64,000 nt of DNA from Saccharopolyspora_C sp040643635 (GCF_040643635.1 NZ_JBEYUS010000001.1:1-64000), one strand, 5' to 3'. Positions 33,015 to 40,458 are shown, numbered from the stretch's first letter. The notes: generated by a model not told the origin, from the letters alone. Numbers and translations are program-made.

Positions 33015-34166
33015 ATGATCGACCACCGCCTGGGCGAGGAGCACGAAGCCCTGCGCGACTCGGTGCGGACCTTCGCCCGCAAGGAGGTCGCGCCCGTCAT
33101 CGGCGACTACTACGAACGCGAGGCCTTCCCGTACCCGCTGGTGCGCACCATGGGCGCGATGGGCCTGTTCGGACTGCCCATCGCCGAGGAGCACGGCGGC
33201 ATGGGCGGCGACTACTTCGCGCTGTGCCTCGCGCTGGAAGAACTCGCCAGGATCGACTCCTCGCTGGCCATCACCCTCGAAGCCGGGGTGTCGCTGGGCG
33301 CCATGCCCATCGCCCGCTTCGGGAACGACGAGCAGCGCCGCACCTGGCTGCCGAAGCTGTGCACCGCGGAGGTCCTCGGCGCGTTCGGGCTCACCGAACC
33401 CGGCGGCGGTTCCGACGCCGGAGCCACCCGCACCACCGCCGTCCTCGACGGCGACCAGTGGGTGCTCAACGGGTCCAAGGCGTTCATCACCAATTCCGGC
33501 ACCGACATCACCGGGTTCGTCACCGCCACCGCCGTCACCGGCAGCAAGCCCGACGGCGGCAAGGAGATCTCCACCATCATCGTGCCGTCCGGCACCCCCG
33601 GCTTCCACGTCGCGCCGAAGTACTCGAAGGTCGGCTGGAACGCCTCCGACACCCACGAGCTGTCCTTCGACGACTGCCGGGTGCCCGCCGCGAACCTGCT
33701 CGGCGAGCGCGGGCGCGGGTACGCGCAGTTCCTGTCCATCCTCAGCGAAGGCCGCATCGCGATCGCCGCGCTCGGCACCGGGCTCGCCCAGGGCTGCGTC
33801 GACGAATGCCTGCGGTACGCGGGCGAGCGGGAGGCGTTCGGCCACCGCATCGGCGAGTACCAGGCCATCCGGTTCAAGATCGCGGACATGGAGCTGCGGG
33901 CCAACAACGCCCGGCTCGCCTACTACGACGCCGCGTCCCGGATGCTGCGCGGCGAACCGTTCCGCAAGCAGGCGGCGCTGGCCAAGCTCACCTCGTCCGA
34001 CGCCGCGATGGACAACGCGCGGGACGCCACCCAGATCTTCGGCGGCTACGGGTTCATGAACGAGACGCCCGTCGGCCGCTTCTACCGGGACGCGAAGATC
34101 CTGGAGATCGGCGAGGGCACCAGCGAGGTCCAGCGCATGCTCATCGCGCGCGAACTGGGGCTGTGA
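33015..34166 (+). CDS. Acyl-CoA dehydrogenase (FadE19-like, branched-chain operon)
   Basis: The 383-residue flavoprotein oxidises an acyl-CoA to the enoyl-CoA. Signatures: GAFGLTEPGGGSDAGATRTTA (first ACAD motif), FITNSGTDITGFV, REAFGHRIGEYQAIRFKIAD (second motif) and RFYRDAKILEIGEGTSEVQR. Glu in IGEGTSE occupies the catalytic-base position of MCAD/SCAD-type enzymes, whereas human isovaleryl-CoA dehydrogenase has Ala there and uses another Glu. So despite the leucine-operon context it may act on short or branched 2-methyl acyl-CoAs. ATG 33015 follows the accA1 stop by 1 nt, so it is translationally coupled. A strong hairpin ends the operon. Confidence 0.93.
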   Translation: MIDHRLGEEHEALRDSVRTFARKEVAPVIGDYYEREAFPYPLVRTMGAMGLFGLPIAEEHGGMGGDYFALCLALEELARIDSSLAITLEAGVSLGAMPIARFGNDEQRRTWLPKLCTAEVLGAFGLTEPGGGSDAGATRTTAVLDGDQWVLNGSKAFITNSGTDITGFVTATAVTGSKPDGGKEISTIIVPSGTPGFHVAPKYSKVGWNASDTHELSFDDCRVPAANLLGERGRGYAQFLSILSEGRIAIAALGTGLAQGCVDECLRYAGEREAFGHRIGEYQAIRFKIADMELRANNARLAYYDAASRMLRGEPFRKQAALAKLTSSDAAMDNARDATQIFGGYGFMNETPVGRFYRDAKILEIGEGTSEVQRMLIARELGL

Positions 34167-34185
34167 GCGCGGTCCGGACGTGGAA

Positions 34186-34224
34186 CCGCCGGCGGAGGCG
34201 GTCGGGGGTCGCCTCCACCGGCGG
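34186..34224 (+). terminator. Terminator of the accD1-accA1-ACAD operon
   Basis: Arms 34186-34200 and 34210-34224 form a 15-bp stem with one mismatch around a 9-nt loop, 20 nt after the stop codon. Confidence 0.8.
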
Positions 34225-34283
34225 AGTTCGGGGACTGCTCCGGGGTGGTCGGGGGTCGGGGTCCGGCCGCGGCCGGGACGGGG

Positions 34284-34766
34284 TCAGCGCAGCCGGCCGC
34301 CGCGCGGGATGGTGATCTCGGTGTCGGTCTCGCCGCCGTAGGCGTAGGCGTACGGGTCGTACTCGGGCTGCTGGCCGTAGCCCTGCTGCTCGTAACCCGC
34401 CTCCTGCTGCGGCCACGCCGGGGTCGCCTCCTGCTGGGGCGCGGCCCGCGGCGGTTCCGGTGCCGGTTCCTCCGACTGCGACAGGTGCTGCATCACCCAA
34501 TCCCTCGCCAGCGCGCCGGGCGAGGTGCCCTGGCGAGCGGCGAGCTCCTTGAGCTTCTCGTTGGCCATCAGCGGCAGGCGCAGCTGGTAGACCTCGGCAC
34601 CGCCGAAACCGCGGCCGGAACCGGTGGTTTCGAGGTCCTCCTTCGGGGCCAAGGCCGCGAGGTACGAGTCGAGCTCGTGATCCGGTTCGTTGGCCTGCTG
34701 CTGGTTCGCGGACTTGCCCCGCGCGTCCTGCTGCCGGCGTCCGGTCTTCATTCGTCCTAGAGCCAC
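34284..34766 (-). CDS. Ribbon-helix-helix-like protein with disordered Gln-rich tail
   Basis: The product is 160 residues from GTG 34766. A basic, Gln/Arg-rich N-terminus (MKTGRRQQDARGKSANQQQ) precedes GGAEVYQLRLPLMANEKLKE and LAARQGTSPGALARDWV. That order of one beta strand then two helices is the layout of RHH/CopG DNA-binding domains (about residues 60-100). The C-terminal 60 residues are Pro/Glu/Gln/Tyr-rich with short repeats (QQEAGYEQQGYGQQ) and look disordered. The start follows from TATCGT (34778-34773) 6 nt upstream, a leaderless promoter. No toxin partner is adjacent, so an antitoxin role is not supported. Confidence 0.65.
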   Translation of the reverse strand: MALGRMKTGRRQQDARGKSANQQQANEPDHELDSYLAALAPKEDLETTGSGRGFGGAEVYQLRLPLMANEKLKELAARQGTSPGALARDWVMQHLSQSEEPAPEPPRAAPQQEATPAWPQQEAGYEQQGYGQQPEYDPYAYAYGGETDTEITIPRGGRLR

Positions 34767-34850
34767 GCGCACACGATAACGGTTCCGTTGCGAAACGTGG
34801 AGTGGCTGTGTCCGATTCGCAGGCGGCGTGTCGGCGATCGCCGGTCGCAC

Positions 34851-35413
34851 CCGGGCAGCGGAGGACCCCCACGCCAGGGGGAGGAGCGCGGGGGTCGGAG
34901 GGGATCTCCACAGTCGCTGACCGGGGGTGGGTCAGCTTCACGATTGTGGCACGGCGACCTCGATTTCGGGAGGGAGCAGCCGCGAAGTCAGCTACTCGAC
35001 GTCGACCCGATCGGCCCGCGGACCGCTCGCTTCACCCGGTGGACGGGCACCCGAACACAGCCGGGTGACGGCATCCCGTGAGCGGTGCACCGCGACCACG
35101 ACTACCCCGGCTACGCATCCGGACGGAGCAGCCGGAGCGCCCGGAGCCACCGCGCCGACGCGGTGCCCGCGGACCCGCCCGGTCGTCCCGGCGTCCGGAC
35201 CCGCGGGCCTTGCCGCCCGTTCCCGGCGGTCGGGTCACGGTCCGTTCCACAGTGGACGGCCATCCGGTTCGGCGTGGACGGTCCGCCCCTCCCCAGTGGA
35301 GAGAACCACGGTCCGTGATTACTCAGCGTCTCCGCTGAATCACTCTGTGGGGGGCTGCGACTGTGCACAAGCTGTGGATAACCTGCGGCCGAAACCCGAG
35401 CCGGGGAGGCGTC
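34851..35413. other. About 560-bp region without a recognised gene
   Basis: No frame looks coding. It holds the promoter side of the RHH-like gene at the left. At the right it has an imperfect stem-loop (35313-35342), a pair of DnaA-box-like nonamers (35362-35381) and the ribosome-binding site (GGGGAGG) of the small gene at 35414. Confidence 0.5.
35362..35381. promoter_or_regulatory. Two DnaA-box-like nonamers
   Basis: TGTGCACAA (35362-35370) and TGTGGATAA (35373-35381) follow each other in the same orientation, 11 bp start to start. The second is the exact complement of the consensus TTATCCACA; the first has one to two changes. They lie 33 bp before ATG 35414, so DnaA could act there as a transcription factor. 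Confidence 0.5.
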
Positions 35414-35653
35414 ATGTACGGGTCGTTGGACGTGCGGAAGTTCCTGTCGCAGCAGGAAGAAACCGTTGGCCGATCAACCTCGGTGGTACCCGCGCCGCGC
35501 AGCGGCGAGCCCGCCGGGATCACCGACGAACAAGTGCACCGGGCGCGGGTCGCGGTGGCCCGCGGCTCCGAGGGCGCCGAGGACTGCCGGCTCCTGCTGG
35601 ACATGCTCGGGCTCGTCCCGGACGAAGAGGGCGAGCCACCGGTCACCCGCTGA
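35414..35653 (+). CDS. Small conserved hypothetical protein, 79 aa
   Basis: No named family was recognised. The product starts MYGSLDVRKFLSQQEETVG and ends with ITDEQVHRARVAVARGSEG followed by CRLLLDMLGLVPDEEGE. The second half should form two helices. The pattern of Arg/Val/Ala helix plus DCRLLLDMLGL looks like a short conserved actinobacterial protein and not chance coding. ATG 35414 has GGGGAGG 5 nt upstream, a strong site. It lies just after two DnaA-box-like sequences, which may control it. Confidence 0.65.
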   Translation: MYGSLDVRKFLSQQEETVGRSTSVVPAPRSGEPAGITDEQVHRARVAVARGSEGAEDCRLLLDMLGLVPDEEGEPPVTR

Positions 35654-35830
35654 TCGGATTCGGCGGAATCGCGCGGTCGGGCCGCGGCGAGCCGCTCGTT
35701 CCGGATCATCGCGCGCGGTGGGTGCTGCCACCGCGCACGGGGAAGTCGCTGGGCACGGGGTCGGCGACGCCGGATCGGCGGATCATCGCGGGGTCGTGGC
35801 GAGCGGATCGGGCACGGCTGCGCCGGGGTT

Positions 35831-35880
35831 GTCTTCCCGCGAGGTCGGGCACCCCCCGGTGGCTCACCTCGCGGGAAGAC
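35831..35880. terminator. Perfect 15-bp hairpin with 20-nt loop
   Basis: GTCTTCCCGCGAGGT (35831-35845) is matched exactly by its complement at 35866-35880. It lies 178 nt after the small gene at 35414-35653 and 26 nt before the ARE-like site; it may insulate the regulator from upstream transcription. Confidence 0.6.
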
Positions 35881-35905
35881 GTGAGCCCGGCGTGGGGCTC
35901 GCGCA

Positions 35906-35927
35906 AAACATACCGTGCGGTTTCTTT
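35906..35927. promoter_or_regulatory. ARE-like operator for a gamma-butyrolactone receptor
   Basis: An imperfect 22-bp palindrome with 8 of 10 half-site positions symmetric. The left half holds ACATACCG and the right half CGGTTTCTTT. This closely resembles known autoregulatory elements bound by ScbR/ArpA/BarA-type receptors (ACATACC...CGGTT pattern). It lies about 190 bp before the receptor-like gene at 36116, suggesting autoregulation. Confidence 0.7.
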
Positions 35928-36115
35928 CGAGTTCCCTCCAGGTCACCGGTCGGTTCCGGCAAGATCACCAGTGGGACACGGGAACGGCGGATGGGCACCC
36001 GTGGGGGTGGCGCGGTAACTTCGCGTGGCGTAGTTGATCATCCTTTCGTGGGCCGTGTCGCCGGATCTGGTGAGCGTTGAGACATGGTCGACGTCCCAGC
36101 CGCCGGAGCCGTCCC

Positions 36116-36730
36116 ATGCCCCAGCAGCGTCGGGCGCAAGTCACCCGCCGTGCCATCGTCATCGCTGCTGCCGAGGAGTTCGACCGCGCCGGCTATGACG
36201 CCACCCCGCTCAGCGCGATCTTGCGGCGCAGCGGTGTCACGAAGGGCGCCTTCTACTTCCACTTCCCGTCGAAGGACGCCGTCGCGTCCGCGCTGATCCG
36301 CTTCCAGGCGCAGGTCTGGTCGAAGATCTGGCAGCGCTGGACGGGCCGCGGCCTGGATCCGCTGACCACCGCCGTCGAACTCGTCGACGAGGTGGTCCGC
36401 ATCCTGGAGCGGGACGTGGTGGTCCGCGCGGGAGCGCAGCTGGCGATGCGCGACCAGGAGACCGCGGCCCGCTGGGAGCAGCTGCTCGCCGGCCTGCTGC
36501 GGCGTTCCGCCGAGCACGGCCTGCTGCGGCCCGAGATCGATCCGGCCGCCGCCACCCGCGTCCTGTACGCGACGCTCGTCGGCGTCCGGGTGCTCAGCAC
36601 CGGCCGCGGCATCGGCGCGGCCCAGCAGACCGGCGAGATCTGGCGCGTCGTCCTCGGCGGCATCGCGACGGCCGACTGGCTCCGCGACAACCCCTCGGTC
36701 CCGGCGGCGGCCCCCCGCCCCACGATCTGA
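36116..36730 (+). CDS. Gamma-butyrolactone receptor-like TetR regulator (ScbR/ArpA family)
   Basis: The 204-residue protein begins MPQQRRAQVTRRAIVIAAAE and has the diagnostic HTH block GVTKGAFYFHFPSKDAVASA of gamma-butyrolactone autoregulator receptors. Further similarity is VRAGAQLAMRDQETAARWEQ in the middle and TRVLYATLVGVRVLSTGR near the end. Such receptors bind ARE sites and release DNA when a diffusible signal accumulates, switching on secondary metabolism. No AfsA-type synthase or biosynthetic genes lie in the window, so signal and regulon are unknown. ATG 36116 has GGAG 8 nt upstream. An ARE-like site lies upstream. Confidence 0.83.
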   Translation: MPQQRRAQVTRRAIVIAAAEEFDRAGYDATPLSAILRRSGVTKGAFYFHFPSKDAVASALIRFQAQVWSKIWQRWTGRGLDPLTTAVELVDEVVRILERDVVVRAGAQLAMRDQETAARWEQLLAGLLRRSAEHGLLRPEIDPAAATRVLYATLVGVRVLSTGRGIGAAQQTGEIWRVVLGGIATADWLRDNPSVPAAAPRPTI

Positions 36731-37046
36731 GACCGCCGTCACAAGAACCCGTTTTCCGTCCCGGAGCCCTGCCCGGCACCCCCGGCGGCCGGTTCCGGCC
36801 CCCCGACGCCCTCGGAGGGCATTCGGCCGGTCCCCCGACATTCGGGTGAAAAATACTGGTCAGGAAGCTATGGTGGGGGTCGGCCGCGGACGCCCGGACG
36901 GGCGCCGAGCCGCGCGATGCGGCTTAAGGGACCCCCCTGTGCAAGGCCGCTGAGCGTGTGTCGTAAGCTTTCATCACTGCCAACGGGGCGCCCCGAAAGG
37001 GAAAAGCCGGTTGGAGGTAAGGCCGGGTCGGTGTCGAATCGGCCAA
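36731..37046. other. 316-bp region upstream of the tRNA cluster
   Basis: No gene is seen. A plausible vegetative promoter for the tRNAs is GTGAAA (36846-36851), 17 bp, TATGGT (36869-36874). A second -10-like TAAGCT is at 36964-36969, closer to tRNA-Glu. Confidence 0.45.
36846..36874 (+). promoter_or_regulatory. Candidate promoter of the tRNA cluster
   Basis: GTGAAA and TATGGT are separated by 17 bp, an AT-richer island inside GC-rich DNA, about 170 bp before tRNA-Glu. Confidence 0.4.
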
Positions 37047-37119
37047 GCCCCCATCGTCTAGCGGCCTAGGACGCCGCCCTTTCAAGGCGGTAGCGCGGGT
37101 TCGAATCCCGTTGGGGGTA
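37047..37119 (+). tRNA. tRNA-Glu (UUC anticodon)
   Basis: The 73-nt cloverleaf has acceptor GCCCCCA/TGGGGGT, anticodon stem GCCGCC/GGCGG and loop CTTTCAA (anticodon TTC). CCA is not encoded. It is first of three co-oriented tRNAs. Confidence 0.96.
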
Positions 37120-37135
37120 CGCAACAACAGAACAT

Positions 37136-37209
37136 GGCCCAGTGGCGCAGTTGGTTAGCGCGCCGCCCTGTCACGGCGGAGGTCGCGGGTTCAAGTCCCG
37201 TCTGGGTCG
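37136..37209 (+). tRNA. tRNA-Asp (GUC anticodon)
   Basis: The 74-nt cloverleaf has acceptor GGCCCAG/CTGGGTC, anticodon GTC in loop CTGTCAC and discriminator G. CCA is encoded at 37210-37212. Confidence 0.96.
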
Positions 37210-37241
37210 CCAGAGCGAACGGCTGCAGAGTCGGACGCCAT

Positions 37242-37315
37242 GGCCAGGTAGCTCAGTTGGTACGAGCGTCCGCCTGAAAAGCGGAAGGTCGGCGGTTCGA
37301 CCCCGCCCCTGGCCA
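37242..37315 (+). tRNA. tRNA-Phe (GAA anticodon)
   Basis: The 74-nt cloverleaf has acceptor GGCCAGG/CCTGGCC, anticodon GAA in loop CTGAAAA and discriminator A. CCA is not encoded. It is last of the Glu-Asp-Phe cluster. Confidence 0.95.
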
Positions 37316-37335
37316 CGCTCGAGAGCTGGCACAAG

Positions 37336-37364
37336 CAAGCCCCACCGGATCCCGGTGGGGCTTG
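37336..37364 (+). terminator. Terminator of the tRNA cluster
   Basis: CAAGCCCCACCGG (37336-37348) pairs perfectly with 37352-37364 around ATC, followed by TTTCGTT. It lies 20 nt after tRNA-Phe. Confidence 0.9.
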
Positions 37365-37484
37365 TTTCGTTCTGAGGCGTGGTTGTCGTGCCGAAGCTGC
37401 GGTCGCCGTGTGCGTGGAGCGGTGGTGGGGCCGCGTCGCGCGGGACCGGGAGGGGGCCGCCCTGGCGCGTGCTCAGCTTCGTCC

Positions 37485-37561
37485 GTGAGCCGTGAGCCGT
37501 GAGCCGTGAGCTGTGGGCTGTGGGCTGTGGGCTGTGGGCTGTGGGCTGTGAGCCGTGAGCC
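37485..37561. repeat. 7-bp tandem repeat (GTGAGCC/GTGGGCT), 11 copies
   Basis: Eleven heptamers in a row: GTGAGCC three times, GTGAGCT, GTGGGCT five times, GTGAGCC twice. It lies in the 450-bp gene-free gap (37376-37824) between the tRNA terminator and a convergent small gene. Copy number is likely to vary between strains. Confidence 0.9.
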
Positions 37562-37594
37562 GAGGGTCGTGAGATCAGGGTGGTGCGAGAAGGA

Positions 37595-37634
37595 CGCTGG
37601 CCACCCCGCGCGTGGGTGCGCGGGGTGGCCAGCG
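37595..37634 (-). terminator. Very strong 17-bp hairpin
   Basis: Arms 37595-37611 and 37618-37634 are perfectly complementary around a 6-nt loop. It lies about 190 nt downstream of the leftward secreted-protein gene ending at 37825 and could also block rightward read-through from the tRNAs. Confidence 0.75.
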
Positions 37635-37824
37635 GAATGGTGCGTGGTCCCGGATTGCTGCCGATTTAATCTGGTGCTGTCGAATTGGCTGCTGCCGCAT
37701 TCGGGCGTGCGGGGGCGATCGGGTTATTCGTGCTGGAGTGGAATGGTCGCGCGATGCGCGTATTCGATCGCCGTATCGGCGGTGGTGCGTTCGTGGAGCT
37801 GCGCGGGCGTGGTGGTGTCGCGGG

Positions 37825-38256
37825 TCAGCCGGCCTGCTGGAAGGCGACGACCGGGAGCTGGCCGTCGTCGCAGCTGACGCCGGTGCGCGGGGTGCCTTGC
37901 TGGGTGACCAGCGAGCAGTCGTAGTTGCCGAAGACGTCTTCGGCGTAGCCGTTGGGTCCCGTGACCTGCGACGGGTCGAGGTCGAGGTAGCGGCCGATGA
38001 CGTTGTGCGCGTCCTCGGCGCCGGCGTGCCCGCCGCTCACGTCGCGGGAGTACACGTCCCAGTAGGAGCCGTCGGGTGCTTGGAGGGCGCCCTGGGACAC
38101 GTCCATCGGCTGCGGGCCGGGGACCGAGGGGTAGCTGGACTTGGCGCCCATGAAGTTCGTGGTGGCCTCCGAATTCGCGACCCCCGCGATGCCGGCGATT
38201 CCGACGAGGGAAAGGCCCGCGGCGAGAACGGAACCCACGATGGCGGTGCTGCGCAT
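37825..38256 (-). CDS. Small secreted protein, unknown function
   Basis: The 143-residue product starts with a Sec-type signal peptide (MRSTAIVGSVLAAGLSLVGI, then AGIAGVANSEA as the probable cleavage region). The mature part has GAKSSYPSVPGPQPMDVSQG, a Tyr/Trp/Asp-rich segment (DGSYWDVYSRDVSGG) and two Cys residues in YDCSLVTQQ and GVSCDDG, probably a disulfide after export. No family was recognised. ATG 38256 has GGAGG 7 nt upstream. Confidence 0.75.
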   Translation of the reverse strand: MRSTAIVGSVLAAGLSLVGIAGIAGVANSEATTNFMGAKSSYPSVPGPQPMDVSQGALQAPDGSYWDVYSRDVSGGHAGAEDAHNVIGRYLDLDPSQVTGPNGYAEDVFGNYDCSLVTQQGTPRTGVSCDDGQLPVVAFQQAG

Positions 38257-38401
38257 GATTGCCTCCGAAATTGTCGCTCGCTTCGTGATCTGTACGGAAG
38301 ACGCGACAGGAAGCGACCGGTTGTTCGGAGTGATTCGGATCACTGCTGGCTGGGTGGTCCTGGACTGGTGGCCACCGCTCGCGGGGGCGCAGGAGGCCAG
38401 G

Positions 38402-38623
38402 TCACTGCACCGGGAACTGCCGGATCGTCGGGCTCGGCGTGTACTTGTAGATCCACACCCCGTGCGGCCGCTGGTGGTCCTTCACGTACGCGGCGGTCGG
38501 GTCCTCGCCGTCGCGGGGGACGGGGATGGGGGACAGCGGGCCGCCGGCCGCGCCCGCGGGCAGGGTGATCTCCCGGCCGTCTTCTGGGCCACCGAACAGT
38601 TCGATCCGGGTGTGCAAGTCCAC
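38402..38623 (-). CDS. Small hypothetical protein, 73 aa
   Basis: The product begins VDLHTRIELFGGPEDGREIT and ends GVWIYKYTPSPTIRQFPVQ. The pattern I-x-L-F-G-G-P-x-D-G followed by a Tyr-rich end resembles short conserved proteins found in many actinomycetes and their phages. No function is known. GTG 38623 is supported by GGGGAGGG 7-8 nt upstream; the open frame upstream of it has unrelated sequence. It is soluble with no signal peptide, lying between a secreted-protein gene and a PP2C-like gene, all leftward. Confidence 0.62.
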   Translation of the reverse strand: MDLHTRIELFGGPEDGREITLPAGAAGGPLSPIPVPRDGEDPTAAYVKDHQRPHGVWIYKYTPSPTIRQFPVQ

Positions 38624-38908
38624 GGGCGATCCCTCCCCAACTGCGTGCTGCGTGCCGTCCGGTACGACTGCCGACGGTGGCGGCAGGTTCCCTTGCCCAC
38701 TCAAACGAGTGAAGCGGAACTCCGTTGCGCAGGAAAACAAATTCCACCCGAACGTAGGACGCCCCCGCGCTCGACCGGCCTGGGGGTCACCGGGAGTGCG
38801 GGGGCGTGAAGTCCACCCCTGGGGGTCAGGTGGACACCACCAGGTTACTTGGTGGTATGCGGATTGTCTCTAGGTGCAGAGATCTTTTTTCGCCGGATCG
38901 TGGTGGAT

Positions 38909-39754
38909 TCAACCCGAGCGGGTGTCGTCCGCGAACCGGACCAGTGCCAACGCCTGGTCGTCGTGCCGCTTGGGGCGCGGCCAGCGCTCGCCCCGCGGAT
39001 CGGCCTCCTCCGTGGCGCGCACTTCGGTGAGGACGGCGGCCGGACCGCCGCGGTCCACCGCGTCCAGCAGCGCGGACCAATCGGAGAAGATCCCGTAGTC
39101 CTGCACGCCGCAGGACACGCCATCGGTCATCACCAGCGCCGCCCGCACCTCTCGGCGGGGAAGGCGCGCTCGGGTGGCGTGCGCGGCGGCCTCCGGGACG
39201 GCCTCCGCCACCCAGAAGCCGCCTTCGACGTTGCGCAGGCGCGACGTCCGGTCCATCGCCGAGCCCAGCGCCGCCCGGTGCCCGGCGTCGAACCCGCCGC
39301 CGGACCGGAGCCGATCCCGAAAGCCGCCGCCTCGGTTCCGGCTGCGCAGTGCGGCGAGCTTGTCGTCGGTCACTGCCCGAACCCCGGCCGACGTGTCCAG
39401 CACGATCGGGCTGTCGGCCAGCACCAGGGCTTCCACCTGCTCCTCGTCCCAGCGCAGCAGGGCCGCCGTGCTGGACGGCGACTCGCCGGGGCGCAGGTCG
39501 AAGCGGGCCGCCACCTCGGCGATCGACCCGGCCAGGAGGTCCGCCAGATCGGCGCTCGGATCCGCCAGCCGCGGCTCCAGCGCTCCGGCCAGCTGCTCCG
39601 CGTACCAGCCGCCGGAGCGGGTGCCGGGGCGCAGCGAGGTCGCGCCGTCCAGCACCGCCACCGCGTTCGGCAGCACCAGCACCACGTCCTCGCTCGCCCC
39701 GGAACCCGGGGTCAGCCGATCACCCGGCCGTTCGGCCACCTCGACGTTCGCCAT
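38909..39754 (-). CDS. PP2C-like Ser/Thr phosphatase
   Basis: The 281-residue protein has the PP2C order of metal-binding blocks: NAVAVLDGATSLRPGT (the D-G-x-x pattern), SSTAALLRWDEEQVEALVLA, DSPIVLD, AALVMTDGVSCGV (D-G) and KRHDDQALALVRF (D-D near the end). It is an atypical, short member without membrane helices or sensory domain, so it is presumably a cytosolic metal-dependent phosphatase. The partner kinase is not in the window. ATG 39754 lies 7 nt after the YczE-like gene, so it is in one operon with it. The MocR-type regulator that controls that operon may therefore also set phosphatase levels. Confidence 0.78.
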   Translation of the reverse strand: MANVEVAERPGDRLTPGSGASEDVVLVLPNAVAVLDGATSLRPGTRSGGWYAEQLAGALEPRLADPSADLADLLAGSIAEVAARFDLRPGESPSSTAALLRWDEEQVEALVLADSPIVLDTSAGVRAVTDDKLAALRSRNRGGGFRDRLRSGGGFDAGHRAALGSAMDRTSRLRNVEGGFWVAEAVPEAAAHATRARLPRREVRAALVMTDGVSCGVQDYGIFSDWSALLDAVDRGGPAAVLTEVRATEEADPRGERWPRPKRHDDQALALVRFADDTRSG

Positions 39755-39761
39755 GCCCCCA

Positions 39762-40397
39762 TCATCGGTGCCCCGGCACCGTCACCAGCGGCAGGCACAG
39801 CTGGGTGATCCACCCGATCGCCACCGCGTACAGCACCGTCCCGAATCCCACGGACCCGCCGAGCGCCCACCCGACGACCAGCACGCCCACCTCGATCCCG
39901 GTCCGCACCAGCCGCACCGACCAGCCGGTCCGCGCGTGCAGGCCGGTCATCAGCCCGTCGCGCGGTCCCGGTCCGAGCCGCGCACCCACGTACACCGCGG
40001 TCGCGACCCCGTTGAGCACCAGCCCGGCCACGAACAGCGCCACCTGCCCTGGCAGCCAGTGCGCCGGCGGCAGCAGGCCCAGCACGAGGTCCACCGACAC
40101 CGCGATGACCACCACGTTCGCCACCGTCCCGATGCCCGGTCGCTGCCGCAGCGGAATCCACAGCGCCAGCACCACGACGCTGGTCAGCGCGGTGATCTCC
40201 CCGAAGCTCCAGCCGAGCAGGCGGGTCAGCCCGTCGTGCAGCACGTCCCACGGCGACAGGCCGATCTCGGCGCGCACCATCAGCGCCATGCTCGTGCCGT
40301 AGAGCGCCAAGCCGCCGAACAACTGCGCCAGCCGGGCTGCCGGGCGCACCGAGACCGGCATCGGGGAGAGATCCACTGTGGTTGCGGTTGAAGCCAT
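39762..40397 (-). CDS. YczE-like membrane protein
   Basis: The 211-residue protein has five to six transmembrane helices and the YczE/YitT-like motif pattern: ARLAQLFGGLALYGTSMALM and VRAEIGLSPWDVLHDGLTRL, with the middle RQRPGIGTVANVVVIAV and RLGPGPRDGLMTGLHARTG repeating the first half. It is probably a small-molecule transporter of unknown substrate. It is divergent from a MocR regulator at 40459; YczE-YczR pairing is a known conserved arrangement in Firmicutes and Actinobacteria. ATG 40397 starts the gene; the PP2C-like gene follows within 7 nt. Confidence 0.87.
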   Translation of the reverse strand: MASTATTVDLSPMPVSVRPAARLAQLFGGLALYGTSMALMVRAEIGLSPWDVLHDGLTRLLGWSFGEITALTSVVVLALWIPLRQRPGIGTVANVVVIAVSVDLVLGLLPPAHWLPGQVALFVAGLVLNGVATAVYVGARLGPGPRDGLMTGLHARTGWSVRLVRTGIEVGVLVVGWALGGSVGFGTVLYAVAIGWITQLCLPLVTVPGHR

Positions 40398-40416
40398 GGT
40401 TCGTTGATACGGCGGT

Positions 40417-40454
40417 ATTGGTCTCGTTCACGAGAGCCAATCTGGAACTATTGG
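40417..40454. promoter_or_regulatory. MocR (YczR-type) operator
   Basis: ATTGG (40417-40421) with CCAAT (40437-40441) forms an inverted repeat with CTCG/CGAG inside it, and a second direct ATTGG is at 40450-40454. MocR regulators typically bind one inverted and one direct copy in such short divergent gaps (61 bp here). Confidence 0.65.
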
Positions 40455-40458
40455 ACTC

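Larger units (their letters stand above)
35654..36115. other. 462-bp region upstream of the gamma-butyrolactone-receptor-like gene
   Basis: No gene is seen. It contains a perfect 15-bp inverted repeat (35831-35880), a small GAGCCC/GGGCTC hairpin next to it and the ARE-like operator at 35906-35927. The last 190 bases before ATG 36116 presumably form the promoter and leader of the regulator. Confidence 0.6.

Noticed and set aside
35246..35256. TCCACAGTGGA palindrome, with similar CCACTGTGG near 40372
   Set aside because: ACAGTGGA commonly arises from Thr-Val-Asp codons in this genome, and the sites share no genomic context, so a dedicated operator is not supported.
37336..37634. CRISPR-like array near the tRNA cluster
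   Set aside because: The 7-bp units are contiguous with no spacers; the neighbouring hairpins are single terminators. No cas genes are in the window.
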